Under the pieces are notes generated by a model. The model searched no databases and was not told where the DNA came from. It saw only the letters and a list, made by a program, of their open reading frames with translations. Positions 1 through 6,627 of a DNA stretch of 9,974 bases are shown piece after piece; within the stretch, counting starts at the first letter, position 1, and the number at the start of each line of letters is the position of its first letter. The translations under genes and the position numbers were made by a program. Source of the stretch: Christensenella sp. UBA5394 (GTDB lineage Bacteria > Bacillota > Clostridia > Christensenellales > CAG-138); contig DHOI01000077.1 of NCBI GenBank assembly GCA_002409725.1, positions 1 to 9,974 of the forward strand. The letters are read 5' to 3'.

Positions 1-842
1 ACGCCGGCTACCTTATTGAGGTTGTAGTCGTTGGTCACCACCACGCCCCCCATCTCGTGGGTCAGGCGGATGAGCTTGGCGTCCACCTCAGAAATATCCT
101 CATAATCCTGATCGGCAATAATAACGGGCACGGCGCCGCCCTCCTGCAGCATCTTGATGATGTCCAGGCCCCTACGGCCCCGGTTGCGCTTGAGCGAATC
201 CGCGCTATCGGCAATATGCTGCAGCTCCGTAAGCACGAACCTGGGCACCACCAGGGTGCCCTCGATGATGCCGGTGGCGCAGATATCCGCGATACGACCA
301 TCGATGATCACGGAAGTATCGAGTAGCTTGGGCCGGGCCGCACAGGCTTGCGGCCTGCCGCCCTTGCGGGCCATCCAGCCGGGTGCCGGCAATTCGCCCC
401 GCCGCCTGTACATCACCGACCAGCCCAAATAGCCGATGGTAACATACAGCAGCGCCTCGACCGTAAAGCGCAAGAGGCTTATCTCTATGCCGGAGGTAAG
501 GGTGCTGAGCAAAAAGGCGATTAGCAGGCCCACGATCAGGCCCGCCGCGCAGTAAAAGATATCTGCGGTCTCCATACGGCTCAAATAAGCCTCGATCGCG
601 CTGATCGCAGCCAGGAAGCCATCTATGAGCCAAGGGGAAATAAAATAAAAGATGATTGCCATAGCAAGCCCCGAAGCCACATAGATGAGCGCGATCCCCC
701 AGCTGTACATCCGCTCGTATAAGCTGATGTATTCCATGGAGACCCGCACGCTGTCCACAGCCATCAATAGCCCAATCCCGACCGCAACTCCGACCGCCGC
801 CCCAAAAAGGGCAACGAGCAGCCTTGCAATCTTCCTTGCCAA
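1..842 (-). CDS. YacL-like PIN-domain integral membrane protein (3' end outside window)
   Basis: The 280 residues visible here form a membrane anchor followed by a PIN ribonuclease-type domain, as in the PIN/TRAM family of Bacillus YacL. Hydrophobic segments lie near residues 7-28, 49-70, 98-118 and 125-145. The PIN domain begins at about residue 172 with LLDTSVIIDGRI. Its acidic metal-site candidates are D175, D181, E206, D254 and D272, the last in the motif TNDYNLNK. The C-terminal TRAM RNA-binding domain expected in this family would lie beyond the left edge. The start is taken as TTG at 842, because a perfect AAGGAGG lies nine bases upstream and no ATG fits that spacing. The first in-frame ATG, at residue 27, would remove the first membrane segment. 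The gene follows carD by 91 bases, an order often seen in Clostridia, where ispD and ispF commonly come next. The family's cellular role is poorly defined; a nuclease activity is inferred from the intact acidic residues. Confidence 0.9.
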   Translation of the reverse strand, partial: MARKIARLLVALFGAAVGVAVGIGLLMAVDSVRVSMEYISLYERMYSWGIALIYVASGLAMAIIFYFISPWLIDGFLAAISAIEAYLSRMETADIFYCAAGLIVGLLIAFLLSTLTSGIEISLLRFTVEALLYVTIGYLGWSVMYRRRGELPAPGWMARKGGRPQACAARPKLLDTSVIIDGRIADICATGIIEGTLVVPRFVLTELQHIADSADSLKRNRGRRGLDIIKMLQEGGAVPVIIADQDYEDISEVDAKLIRLTHEMGGVVVTNDYNLNKVAG

Positions 843-851
843 AAAAATGAT

Positions 852-858
852 CCTCCTT
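852..858 (-). promoter_or_regulatory. Ribosome binding site that fixes a TTG start
   Basis: AAGGAGG on the minus strand sits nine bases before TTG at 842. It decides the start of the YacL-like gene, which has no ATG at a suitable distance. Confidence 0.75.
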
Positions 859-871
859 TTTCTTTTTAAGC

Positions 872-879
872 ATGATAGC
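872..879 (-). promoter_or_regulatory. Possible secondary promoter for the YacL-like gene (extended -10)
   Basis: The minus strand reads TGCTATCAT, an extended -10 element with five of six matches to TATAAT. The only -35 candidate, TTATCG at a 16-base spacing, is weak. A start near 865 would leave a leader of about 23 bases before the TTG start. The element lies downstream of a short hairpin after carD, so it could express the gene independently of carD. It is a motif match only. Confidence 0.35.
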
Positions 880-901
880 AGGTTTGTCTTTTGCGATAAG
901 C

Positions 902-918
902 GCGGGGCACGGCCCCGC
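902..918 (-). terminator. Short GC-rich hairpin after carD (weak or attenuating terminator)
   Basis: GCGGGGC and GCCCCGC form a perfect 7-bp stem around a 3-base loop, 15 bases after the carD stop codon. On the minus strand the stem is followed by GCTTATCGC, not a run of T, so full intrinsic termination is doubtful. It may act as a partial terminator or as a 3'-end stabiliser between carD and the YacL-like gene. Confidence 0.4.
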
Positions 919-933
919 TATGATGAGAAAAGG

Positions 934-1398
934 TTAGTCGATCATATCCCGCAGCGCGTTCATATCCTGGCCGCTGGCCACGGAAAGCTCCGCGATCAGC
1001 ACCTGGCGGGCCGTCATGAACATTTTTCGCTCGCCCGCTGAAAGGCCCTTATCCGTATCCCGCTTTTTGAGGCACTTGACCACATCCGCCACGTCGTAAA
1101 TATCGCCCTGCTTGAGCTTGGCGAAATTATCGCGGTAGCGCTGATTCCAATTGTCGCTCTCCTTACAGGGCTCGCTTTGCAGGTAATCCAGTACGCTCTG
1201 GCACTCGCCGGAGCTGATAACGGGGCGCAAACCCACGTTTTGCGAGGTGGCCACAGGTACCATAGCCGTCATCTTGTTGGCTATGAAGCGAAGCACGTAA
1301 TACTGCGACGTTTCACCCAACACCGTGCGATCTTCGATCTTTTCCACCACGCCCACGCCGTGCATAGGGTAGCAGATGCGTTCTCCCACCGAAAACAT
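934..1398 (-). CDS. CarD/CdnL-family RNA polymerase-binding transcriptional regulator
   Basis: This 154-residue protein has the full architecture of CarD/CdnL regulators, which bind the RNA polymerase beta subunit and stabilise open promoter complexes. Residues 1 to about 60 form the Tudor-like RNA polymerase-interaction domain, opening with FSVGERICYPMHGVGVVEKIE and continuing through YYVLRF and MVPV to VGLRPV. Residues from about 65 onward form the helical DNA-binding domain, with the conserved block NWNQRYRDNFAKLKQGD (83-99), followed by LKKRDTDKGLSAGERKMF. The ATG at 1398 has the purine-rich stretch AAAGGGGA upstream at a normal distance. The gene has its own strong sigma-A promoter and a structured leader, and it probably cotranscribes with the YacL-like gene downstream. 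The family is recognised clearly from the sequence; the target promoters are unknown. Confidence 0.93.
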   Translation of the reverse strand: MFSVGERICYPMHGVGVVEKIEDRTVLGETSQYYVLRFIANKMTAMVPVATSQNVGLRPVISSGECQSVLDYLQSEPCKESDNWNQRYRDNFAKLKQGDIYDVADVVKCLKKRDTDKGLSAGERKMFMTARQVLIAELSVASGQDMNALRDMID

Positions 1399-1415
1399 GT
1401 GTACGTCCCCTTTCT

Positions 1416-1434
1416 ACGGGCCCAGGAGGCCCGT
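1416..1434 (-). promoter_or_regulatory. Leader hairpin just upstream of the carD ribosome binding site
   Basis: In the transcript ACGGGCC pairs with GGCCCGU as a perfect 7-bp stem around the loop UCCUG. The 3' arm ends about two bases before the purine-rich AAAGGGGA used by carD. No T run follows, so this is not a terminator. It could set translation efficiency or leader stability. Confidence 0.5.
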
Positions 1435-1465
1435 CCAGTTTGATTCGCGATAAGTTCCACTTAAA

Positions 1466-1494
1466 ACTATACCCCAAAACGCCCCCAATGTCAA
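1466..1494 (-). promoter_or_regulatory. Near-consensus sigma-A promoter of carD
   Basis: On the minus strand TTGACA (1494-1489), six of six matches, is separated by exactly 17 bases from TATAGT (1471-1466), five of six matches. Transcription would start near 1459 and give a leader of about 60 bases that contains the hairpin at 1416-1434. This is the best sigma-A match in the window. Confidence 0.85.
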
Positions 1495-1506
1495 ACAAGC
1501 CCAGCA

Positions 1507-1528
1507 GATCGGGCAATTTTGCCAGATC
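1507..1528 (-). repeat. 22-bp imperfect inverted repeat upstream of the carD -35 box
   Basis: Two GATC ends flank the core GGCAATTTTGCC. Nine of eleven symmetric positions pair; the mismatches are at 1511/1524 and at the central T-T. It starts 12 bases upstream of the -35 hexamer and lies 18 bases after the pmbA stop codon. The position suits an operator or activator site. A weak terminator for pmbA is possible, but no T run follows. Confidence 0.45.
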
Positions 1529-1546
1529 CTCCCAGTACCTTAGCCC

Positions 1547-2881
1547 TCAGCCCTGGCCGGAAACCATCAGCTCGCGGATCAGCAGCGAGGGGCTGCCGAA
1601 GCAGGCGCCCGTAGGCAGGGAAAAGCGCAGGTCACTCCCAACGGTCTCCACGGCCTGCAACAGGCCCAGGAACGTTCCGCCAAGGGTGATATAGGCCGCG
1701 GGCCGCAGCGCCTTGCCACCTTTCACCAGCTGGCCCTTGCACAGCAGGGAGAATTCCCCGCTCACGCCGTTTACCCCCGCATGCAGGCCGGAAAGCTCGG
1801 TCACAAAGAGCCCGTCCCCCAAGCTTTGCATCAGGGCATCGCGATCCATTTCGCCCGGCTGAATGTAAAAATTCGCAGGCCGCACGCCCACCGGCCCGCC
1901 CGCGCCGCCCCGCCCGGCATTGCCGGTGGTAAGGACGCCGGCCTTTTTGGCCGTTTTTAGGTTGTGCAAAAGGGTCTCGAGCCGCCCGGCCTCCACCACG
2001 GCCTTGGTGTGAGCAGGTACGCCCTCGTCGTCAAAGGCCATGGGATTCAAGGGCAGCAACGGGTCGTCCAAAATGCGCACACAGGGTGCCGCGATCATCT
2101 GCCCCTCCCGCTCGGCCAGCAGGGAAAGGCCCTTTTGGGCGGCATCCGCCGAGAACATACCGGAAAAGGCCGAGAGCAGGCTATAGGCCGCGTCATTCCT
2201 AAGCAGCACCCGATAAGGGCCGGGGGCCACGGGCTTGCCGCCGAACTGTATGGCCGCCTCCTCCACCGCCTCTTGGGCGCAGGCCTCGATATCCCGGGCC
2301 TCGCCCCGGGCTCTGAAGGAGCCGCCGTCGTGCACCTCCTCGCCCTCCTGCAAAATGGGGGTCACGAAGATACAGGAAATATCCTCCTCCCGCTGTGCGT
2401 TTAGGCCCAGGGTATTGCGGATGGAAACCGTTCCCGCAGCCGTCACCACCTTGCAGGAGGCCACGCGCTGCACGCGCGGATCCAGGGAAAGCGTAACCCG
2501 CTCCAGCTCGCGGCAAAGCTCGATCTTCGCCTTTTCGTCCAGGCCTGCCAAAGCGTCCGGCGGCTGAGGCGGGTTTGGATAATCCGCCGGGCCGGCCAAG
2601 GGGTGCTCGTCCTCGCTTTGCACGGCGCGGGCGTTATCCATGGCCGCGCGAACCAGGACCTTGGGGTCCTCCGGCGCTTCGGTGCCGGCGTAGCCGTTCT
2701 TGCCATTCAGCTGTACCCGCAGGCCCAGCGACCTGCTTCGGCTTACGGTGTAGGTGTCGATCTCACCCTTAAGAATGCCCACGCCGAATTGCCTACCGCT
2801 GTTTTCCACCAGCTCCGCCGCAGCGCAGCCCTGGGCCAGGGCATATTCGAAGGCTTCCTCCCGGAAACGATTCGCGTCCAT
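1547..2881 (-). CDS. pmbA: TldE/PmbA, non-catalytic partner subunit of the TldD/TldE metalloprotease
   Basis: The protein has 444 residues, the usual length for PmbA/TldE. Family members form a heterodimer with TldD that degrades unfolded or modified peptides, for example in microcin B17 maturation and CcdA turnover in E. coli. The C-terminal half carries the family signature: a glycine-rich stretch GNAGRGGAGG, then GLHAGVNGVSGEFSLLCKG, and near the end CFGSPSLLIRELMVSG. No HExxxH motif is present, as expected for the partner that lacks the metal site. The start is taken as ATG at 2881, preceded by GGGAGGG eight bases away. GTG at 2884 is an alternative only one codon longer. The start overlaps the tldD stop as TGATG, which implies translational coupling and balanced amounts of the two subunits. 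The physiological substrate here is unknown. Confidence 0.93.
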   Translation of the reverse strand: MDANRFREEAFEYALAQGCAAAELVENSGRQFGVGILKGEIDTYTVSRSRSLGLRVQLNGKNGYAGTEAPEDPKVLVRAAMDNARAVQSEDEHPLAGPADYPNPPQPPDALAGLDEKAKIELCRELERVTLSLDPRVQRVASCKVVTAAGTVSIRNTLGLNAQREEDISCIFVTPILQEGEEVHDGGSFRARGEARDIEACAQEAVEEAAIQFGGKPVAPGPYRVLLRNDAAYSLLSAFSGMFSADAAQKGLSLLAEREGQMIAAPCVRILDDPLLPLNPMAFDDEGVPAHTKAVVEAGRLETLLHNLKTAKKAGVLTTGNAGRGGAGGPVGVRPANFYIQPGEMDRDALMQSLGDGLFVTELSGLHAGVNGVSGEFSLLCKGQLVKGGKALRPAAYITLGGTFLGLLQAVETVGSDLRFSLPTGACFGSPSLLIRELMVSGQG

Positions 2882-4269
2882 CACAGCTTCCCTCCCTTGC
2901 CGCCTATGGTCATGCCGCTCACCCTAATGCGGGGCTGGCCCACGTTGGTGGGCACGCTGCCGGAGCGGGAGCCGCACATGCCGTAGCCCATCCACATCCG
3001 GCTACCCACCCGGTCGATGGCGAGCAGCGTATCGGCCCCCCGGCCGATGAGCGAAGCGCCCCGCACGGGCGTTAGAATTTTTCCATCCCGTACCCAGTAG
3101 CCTTCCAGCACGGCAAAGTTGAATTCGCCCGTCAGCGGGTTTACGGAGCCGCCGCCCATGCGCCGGGCAAATAGCCCCTCGCCCATGGTGGCGATCATCT
3201 CCTCTTCATCATCCTCGCCCGGGGCGAAAAAGGTATTGGTCATGCGGCTGGTGGGCGCGTATTGGTAGCCCTCCCGCCGGGCGCTGCCCGTAATCGGGTG
3301 GCCCATGATGCGGCTGCCCAATATATCCACCAGATAGCTTTTTAGGATACCCTTTTCAATGAGCACGTTGCGCTGGCTGGGGCTGCCCTCGTCATCCACC
3401 CGGATGCTGCCCCACTCGCCTGTGAGGGTGCCGTCGTCGATGGCGGTCACTTTTTCGCTCGCGATCTTTTGGCCCAGCTTGCCGCAGAATTCCGAATTGC
3501 CCTTGGCCACGGCCGTAGCCTCCAGCGAATGCACGCAGGCCTCGTGCAAAATCACCCCGCCAAAGCCGCCGTCTATGGCCACGGGCAAAAAGCCCGCCGG
3601 GCATTGCGGCGCGCGCAGCATGGTGAGGGCCGTTCGCGCGGCCTGGCCGCCCGCTTCCTCCGGGTCGATGCAATCGTAAGCCTCAAAGCCCTTGCCTGCC
3701 GCGGGCCGCTCGGCCCCGGTCTGGTATTCGCCGTTTGCAGAGGCCACCGCGTCAAAGGAGAGGCGGGTGCGCGGCCGCCGATCCTCCGCCCAAACGCCCT
3801 CGCTGTTGCAGACGAGAATACGCTGATCCACGTCCCCATAGCCCGCGCTTACCTGGCTGATCTCGGGGGATACGGCCTGCGCCGCCTTGGTGCCGCGCTG
3901 CAAAAGGGCGACACGGCGGGCGTTGTCGATCTCGCTAAAGGGGATGCCGGGGGCATAGTCCGCGCCCTGCATCCGGCCGAATGGTTTCGGGTCTGCGCCC
4001 CGCCGGCCTGTGAGGATAGCCGCCGCGGCCCGGGCCGTTTGCACAAGGGCTTCCTCGCTTGTATCCGCCGTATAGGCGTAAGCGCTCTGCTCGCCCAAAA
4101 GCACCCGCACGCCTGCGCCGTGCTTGCGGCGGTAGGAAGCATCCTCCACCGTGCCGTTTAGCATGGAGATGGCGCGGGATTCCGTATCCTCCATAAATAA
4201 TTCCGAAAAATCGCCGCCTGTTTCCAGCGCGGCCTCCAGCACCCGCCGGGCCAATGCCTGTTCGATCAT
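2881..4269 (-). CDS. tldD: TldD, zinc-dependent protease catalytic subunit
   Basis: The 462-residue protein matches TldD in length and motifs. The zinc-binding HExxxH motif is present as HEACVH (H242, E243, H247) within GGVILHEACVHSLEA. The third ligand is probably C432 in MGYGMCGSRSGSVP, equivalent to the conserved Cys of E. coli TldD. The flanking GEFNFAVLEGYWVRDGKI is also typical. The start is ATG at 4269, chosen because AAGGAAAG lies about eight bases upstream and the protein then begins MIEQALARRV, as family members do. An ATG 39 bases upstream lacks a ribosome binding site. The position before the second His, usually Gly in E. coli-type enzymes, is Val here. The gene follows rarA after 85 bases, with no promoter seen in the gap, so cotranscription is likely. 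No peptide-modification genes lie nearby, which suggests a housekeeping role. Confidence 0.95.
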   Translation of the reverse strand: MIEQALARRVLEAALETGGDFSELFMEDTESRAISMLNGTVEDASYRRKHGAGVRVLLGEQSAYAYTADTSEEALVQTARAAAAILTGRRGADPKPFGRMQGADYAPGIPFSEIDNARRVALLQRGTKAAQAVSPEISQVSAGYGDVDQRILVCNSEGVWAEDRRPRTRLSFDAVASANGEYQTGAERPAAGKGFEAYDCIDPEEAGGQAARTALTMLRAPQCPAGFLPVAIDGGFGGVILHEACVHSLEATAVAKGNSEFCGKLGQKIASEKVTAIDDGTLTGEWGSIRVDDEGSPSQRNVLIEKGILKSYLVDILGSRIMGHPITGSARREGYQYAPTSRMTNTFFAPGEDDEEEMIATMGEGLFARRMGGGSVNPLTGEFNFAVLEGYWVRDGKILTPVRGASLIGRGADTLLAIDRVGSRMWMGYGMCGSRSGSVPTNVGQPRIRVSGMTIGGKGGKL

Positions 4270-4307
4270 GTTTCCAGCTTTCCTTGGTTGATGGGGTTCT
4301 CGGCCCA

Positions 4308-4357
4308 TAGCAGCGGTGGGTTCGGCGGCGTCTCCCGCCGCCGAATTTCCTCTGCTA
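4308..4357 (-). repeat. Two-tier hairpin between rarA and tldD
   Basis: The inner stem is a perfect 10-bp inverted repeat, TTCGGCGGCG (4321-4330) against CGCCGCCGAA (4336-4345), with a 5-base loop. An outer 6-bp stem, TAGCAG (4308-4313) with CTGCTA (4352-4357), closes over a 7 by 6 internal loop and takes in the rarA stop codon. On the minus strand no T run follows, so read-through into tldD is expected. Possible roles are a 3'-end barrier to exonucleases, partial attenuation, or tuning of tldD expression. Confidence 0.6.
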
Positions 4358-5668
4358 CTCCGATGGTTCCAGCTTGCCGCTTGCTATATGGTTCTGCCGT
4401 ATCTTGGCTTCGTTCCCCAGCTCGCCTGGCACGTAGTACTTACGGCCCTTCACGCTGGGGGGCATATACTCCTGGGCCACCACGTGGCCCGGGTAGTCGT
4501 GGGGGTATTTGTAGCCTTTACCGTGGCCCAGCTTGTCCGCCCCGTAAAAGGCGGTATCCCTAAGATGGATGGGCACGGGCTGGTCCGGGATCTGCTCCGC
4601 ATCCTTAAAGGCCGCGCCCAGCGCCATGACCACGGAATTGGACTTGGGGCTTTCGCACAAAAAGATGATGGCCTGGATGATGGAGAGCCTGGCCTCGGGC
4701 AGGCCGATGAATTCCAGCGCCTGCGCCGCAGCCACAGCCTGCACCATGGCCTGCGGGTTCGCGAGGCCGATATCTTCCGAAGCGTGGGCGATCAGCCTGC
4801 GGCATATGATGCGCGGATCCACCCCGGCATAGATGAGCCTGGCGAACCAGGCGATGGCTGCGTCGCTATCCCCGCCCCGAAGGCTTTTGCAAAATGCGGA
4901 GAGCATATCGTAAAACTGCTGGTCGTCGCACTTCATCACCTTTTGCTGGATGCTCTCGGCAGCCACCTCGGCGGTGATGTGGATCACTCCCTGCTCGGGC
5001 TTGGTGGTAAGTACGGCCAGCTCGATGGCGTTGAGGGCCGTGCGCGCATCGCCATTGGCCACGCGGGCGATGTGGTCGAGCGCCTCTTCATCCACCTTGG
5101 TTTTATAGTTGCCCAGGCCCCGCTCCGCATCCGCCAGGGCCGCCAGTACGCTGCGCTTCACATCCTCCATCGAGAGGGGGTAAAACTGGAACAGGCGGCA
5201 GCGGCTGACGATGGCCCCGGTCATGGAGACCATGGGGTTTTCCGTGGTGGAGCCAATGAAGCGCACCACCCCTGCCTCCAGGGCGGGCAGCAGGGCGTCG
5301 CTCTGGGTCTTGCTCCAGCGGTGGCACTCATCGAGCAAAAGGTAGGTCGCCCGGCCATACAGCTTGAGACTGCTCTGCGCCTGCTCCAACACCTCTCGAA
5401 GCTCCTTCACCCCGGCGGTCACCGCATTCATCTTCACGAAATCCGAGTGTGTGCTGCCGGCCACAATGGCCGCCAGGGTGGTTTTGCCGCAGCCCGGCGG
5501 GCCAAAGAAGATGGAGGATTGCAGTGAATCCGTTTCGATAGCCCGACGCAAAAGCCGCCCCGGCCCCACAATATGGTCCTGGCCGATGAATTCATTCAGG
5601 GTGCGGGGCCGCATGCGGTCGGCCAGCGGGGCGCTGCGTTTGGCTTGCGCGCTAAAGAGATCGTCCAT
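4355..5668 (-). CDS. rarA: Replication-associated recombination protein A, AAA+ ATPase (RarA/MgsA)
   Basis: This 437-residue AAA+ ATPase is the clamp-loader-like RarA/MgsA, which acts at stalled replication forks and interacts with single-stranded DNA-binding protein. The N terminus PLADRMRPRTLNEFIGQDHI is typical of the family. Walker A is GPPGCGKT (56-63), Walker B is LLLDECHR (110-117), sensor 1 is IGSTTENP (138-145), and the arginine finger lies in SRCR (155-158). The C-terminal half carries the tetramerisation block with DPRIICRRLIAHASEDIGLANPQA and the family end block YKYPHDYPGHVVAQEYMPP. Walker B has Cys and the following positions Trp-Ser where DEIHRFNK is more usual. The start is ATG at 5668, with AAAGGA about ten bases upstream. 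Longer in-frame starts (5701, 5722) lie inside or upstream of the promoter and are not plausible. Confidence 0.96.
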   Translation of the reverse strand: MDDLFSAQAKRSAPLADRMRPRTLNEFIGQDHIVGPGRLLRRAIETDSLQSSIFFGPPGCGKTTLAAIVAGSTHSDFVKMNAVTAGVKELREVLEQAQSSLKLYGRATYLLLDECHRWSKTQSDALLPALEAGVVRFIGSTTENPMVSMTGAIVSRCRLFQFYPLSMEDVKRSVLAALADAERGLGNYKTKVDEEALDHIARVANGDARTALNAIELAVLTTKPEQGVIHITAEVAAESIQQKVMKCDDQQFYDMLSAFCKSLRGGDSDAAIAWFARLIYAGVDPRIICRRLIAHASEDIGLANPQAMVQAVAAAQALEFIGLPEARLSIIQAIIFLCESPKSNSVVMALGAAFKDAEQIPDQPVPIHLRDTAFYGADKLGHGKGYKYPHDYPGHVVAQEYMPPSVKGRKYYVPGELGNEAKIRQNHIASGKLEPSE

Positions 5669-5699
5669 GGGTATGCCGTCCTTTGCATGATATGCATCC

Positions 5700-5708
5700 A
5701 TTATAGCA
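5700..5708 (-). promoter_or_regulatory. Extended -10 promoter of rarA
   Basis: The minus strand reads TGCTATAAT: a perfect -10 hexamer (5705-5700) with the TGn extension. No good -35 box is found at 16-18 bases, which is acceptable for extended -10 promoters. Transcription would begin near 5693, leaving about 25 bases before the ATG at 5668. It separates rarA from the upstream Myb-like gene. Confidence 0.7.
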
Positions 5709-5730
5709 TAGGACGGCTGCACAGGATATC

Positions 5731-6594
5731 TTAGGCGTTATACTCCCGCATCACGGCTTCGCAATCCGCCACGGAATGCGTGAGGTCGCGCACATAGCCC
5801 GAGAGGGCGCTCATACCCGCGATGTTGCTCATACCGAGGAATTCGCGATTCACACCTAACAGCCGCCGATACATGCCCAAGAGCGTCCGGAAGCGCTCCT
5901 GCTGGGCGTTAAGCTCGGCGTCCTGCTTGCGCACACGTTCACGCAGGGTGGCGTTTGCTTCGCGCAGGGCAGCGCCCTCTTGCTCGCTGCGGCTAAGGCC
6001 CCTGGCGGCGACTGATAGCGCATACAGTTCCGATAGAAGCGCACCGCTATCCACCCCCGCAACCTGCGAAAGGGCATGGCCCAGCTCGCCCGCCTCCACG
6101 GCCGCCTCGCCCTTGCGGGGCCGGCCCGCCCGGCTGGGGCGCGTGGCGGAATACGGGTCGAAGGCAACGCCCTCCCGCTCGAGCTCCGTAGCTACTTCCT
6201 TTACCAGCTGGGGCCGGGTCTTCAAAAGAGAGCGGTATTTGTTCTGATAGCGAAGCATGGCCTTGTTGTCCCCTTCACCCATGCTCAGTGTGCAGGCACG
6301 CACGGAGATGCCGTTGGCCTGGGCGCTCAATACCGTGCGCAAAAGGGCGCGGATCTCCCCCTCGTCGAAAGGCACAAAAGCGCCCACATGCAGAGCCTTA
6401 TCCTTTAGATCCTGTTCTTTGACGCGGGCGTAATAATAATTGCGCACGCTGTTGGGCTTGCGGCCCGTGGCCGCTGCCACCCGCTCGAATACGGTCTTGA
6501 GCGGCAGGTTCTCCGCCCGGCCCGTTTCTATCTGCGCAAAGAGGAGGTTTTCCTCCGCCCTGCTCCAGCCCGCATGGCTTTCCTGTTGTCGCAT
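5731..6594 (-). CDS. Tandem Myb/SANT-like DNA-binding protein, RsfA-like candidate
   Basis: The protein has 287 residues. Residues 10-58 form a Myb/SANT-like helix-turn-helix: W10, the acidic EEN, a helix with LKTVFERVA, and a recognition helix GRKPNSVRNYYYARVK. Residues 75-126 appear to repeat the same pattern more loosely, ending in LRYQNKYRSLLK. An AT-hook-like AGRPRKGE follows at 156-163, and a predicted coiled coil covers roughly 200-236. The first domain resembles the Myb-type domain of the Bacillus prespore regulator RsfA and of related clostridial proteins of unknown role. I infer a DNA-binding regulator, possibly active in sporulation; the second repeat, AT-hook and coiled coil go beyond classical RsfA. 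The start is ATG at 6594, with AAGGGGG ten bases upstream. The gene is monocistronic: a terminator lies before it and rarA has its own promoter after it. Confidence 0.85.
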   Translation of the reverse strand: MRQQESHAGWSRAEENLLFAQIETGRAENLPLKTVFERVAAATGRKPNSVRNYYYARVKEQDLKDKALHVGAFVPFDEGEIRALLRTVLSAQANGISVRACTLSMGEGDNKAMLRYQNKYRSLLKTRPQLVKEVATELEREGVAFDPYSATRPSRAGRPRKGEAAVEAGELGHALSQVAGVDSGALLSELYALSVAARGLSRSEQEGAALREANATLRERVRKQDAELNAQQERFRTLLGMYRRLLGVNREFLGMSNIAGMSALSGYVRDLTHSVADCEAVMREYNA

Positions 6595-6627
6595 ATGGTT
6601 ACATCCCCCTTAATTTGGATTTACCGC

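Noticed and set aside
205..873. A 222-codon minus-strand open frame starting at an ATG at 873
   Set aside because: It is out of frame with the YacL-like protein. The alternative frame from TTG at 842 gives membrane segments and an intact PIN motif, while this one gives Arg/Gly/Cys-rich nonsense.
3469..4161. A 230-codon plus-strand open frame antisense to tldD
   Set aside because: It is the shadow of tldD, with no recognisable domain and no translation signals.
4316..4345. Rho-independent terminator for rarA on the minus strand
   Set aside because: The stem is strong, but the bases that follow on the minus strand are CCCACCGC, so the required T run is missing.
4316..5527. A 403-codon open frame on the plus strand, antisense to rarA
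   Set aside because: It is fully covered by the well-supported rarA gene, has low-complexity His/Gly/Ala-rich content typical of GC-rich antisense frames, and lacks a ribosome binding site.
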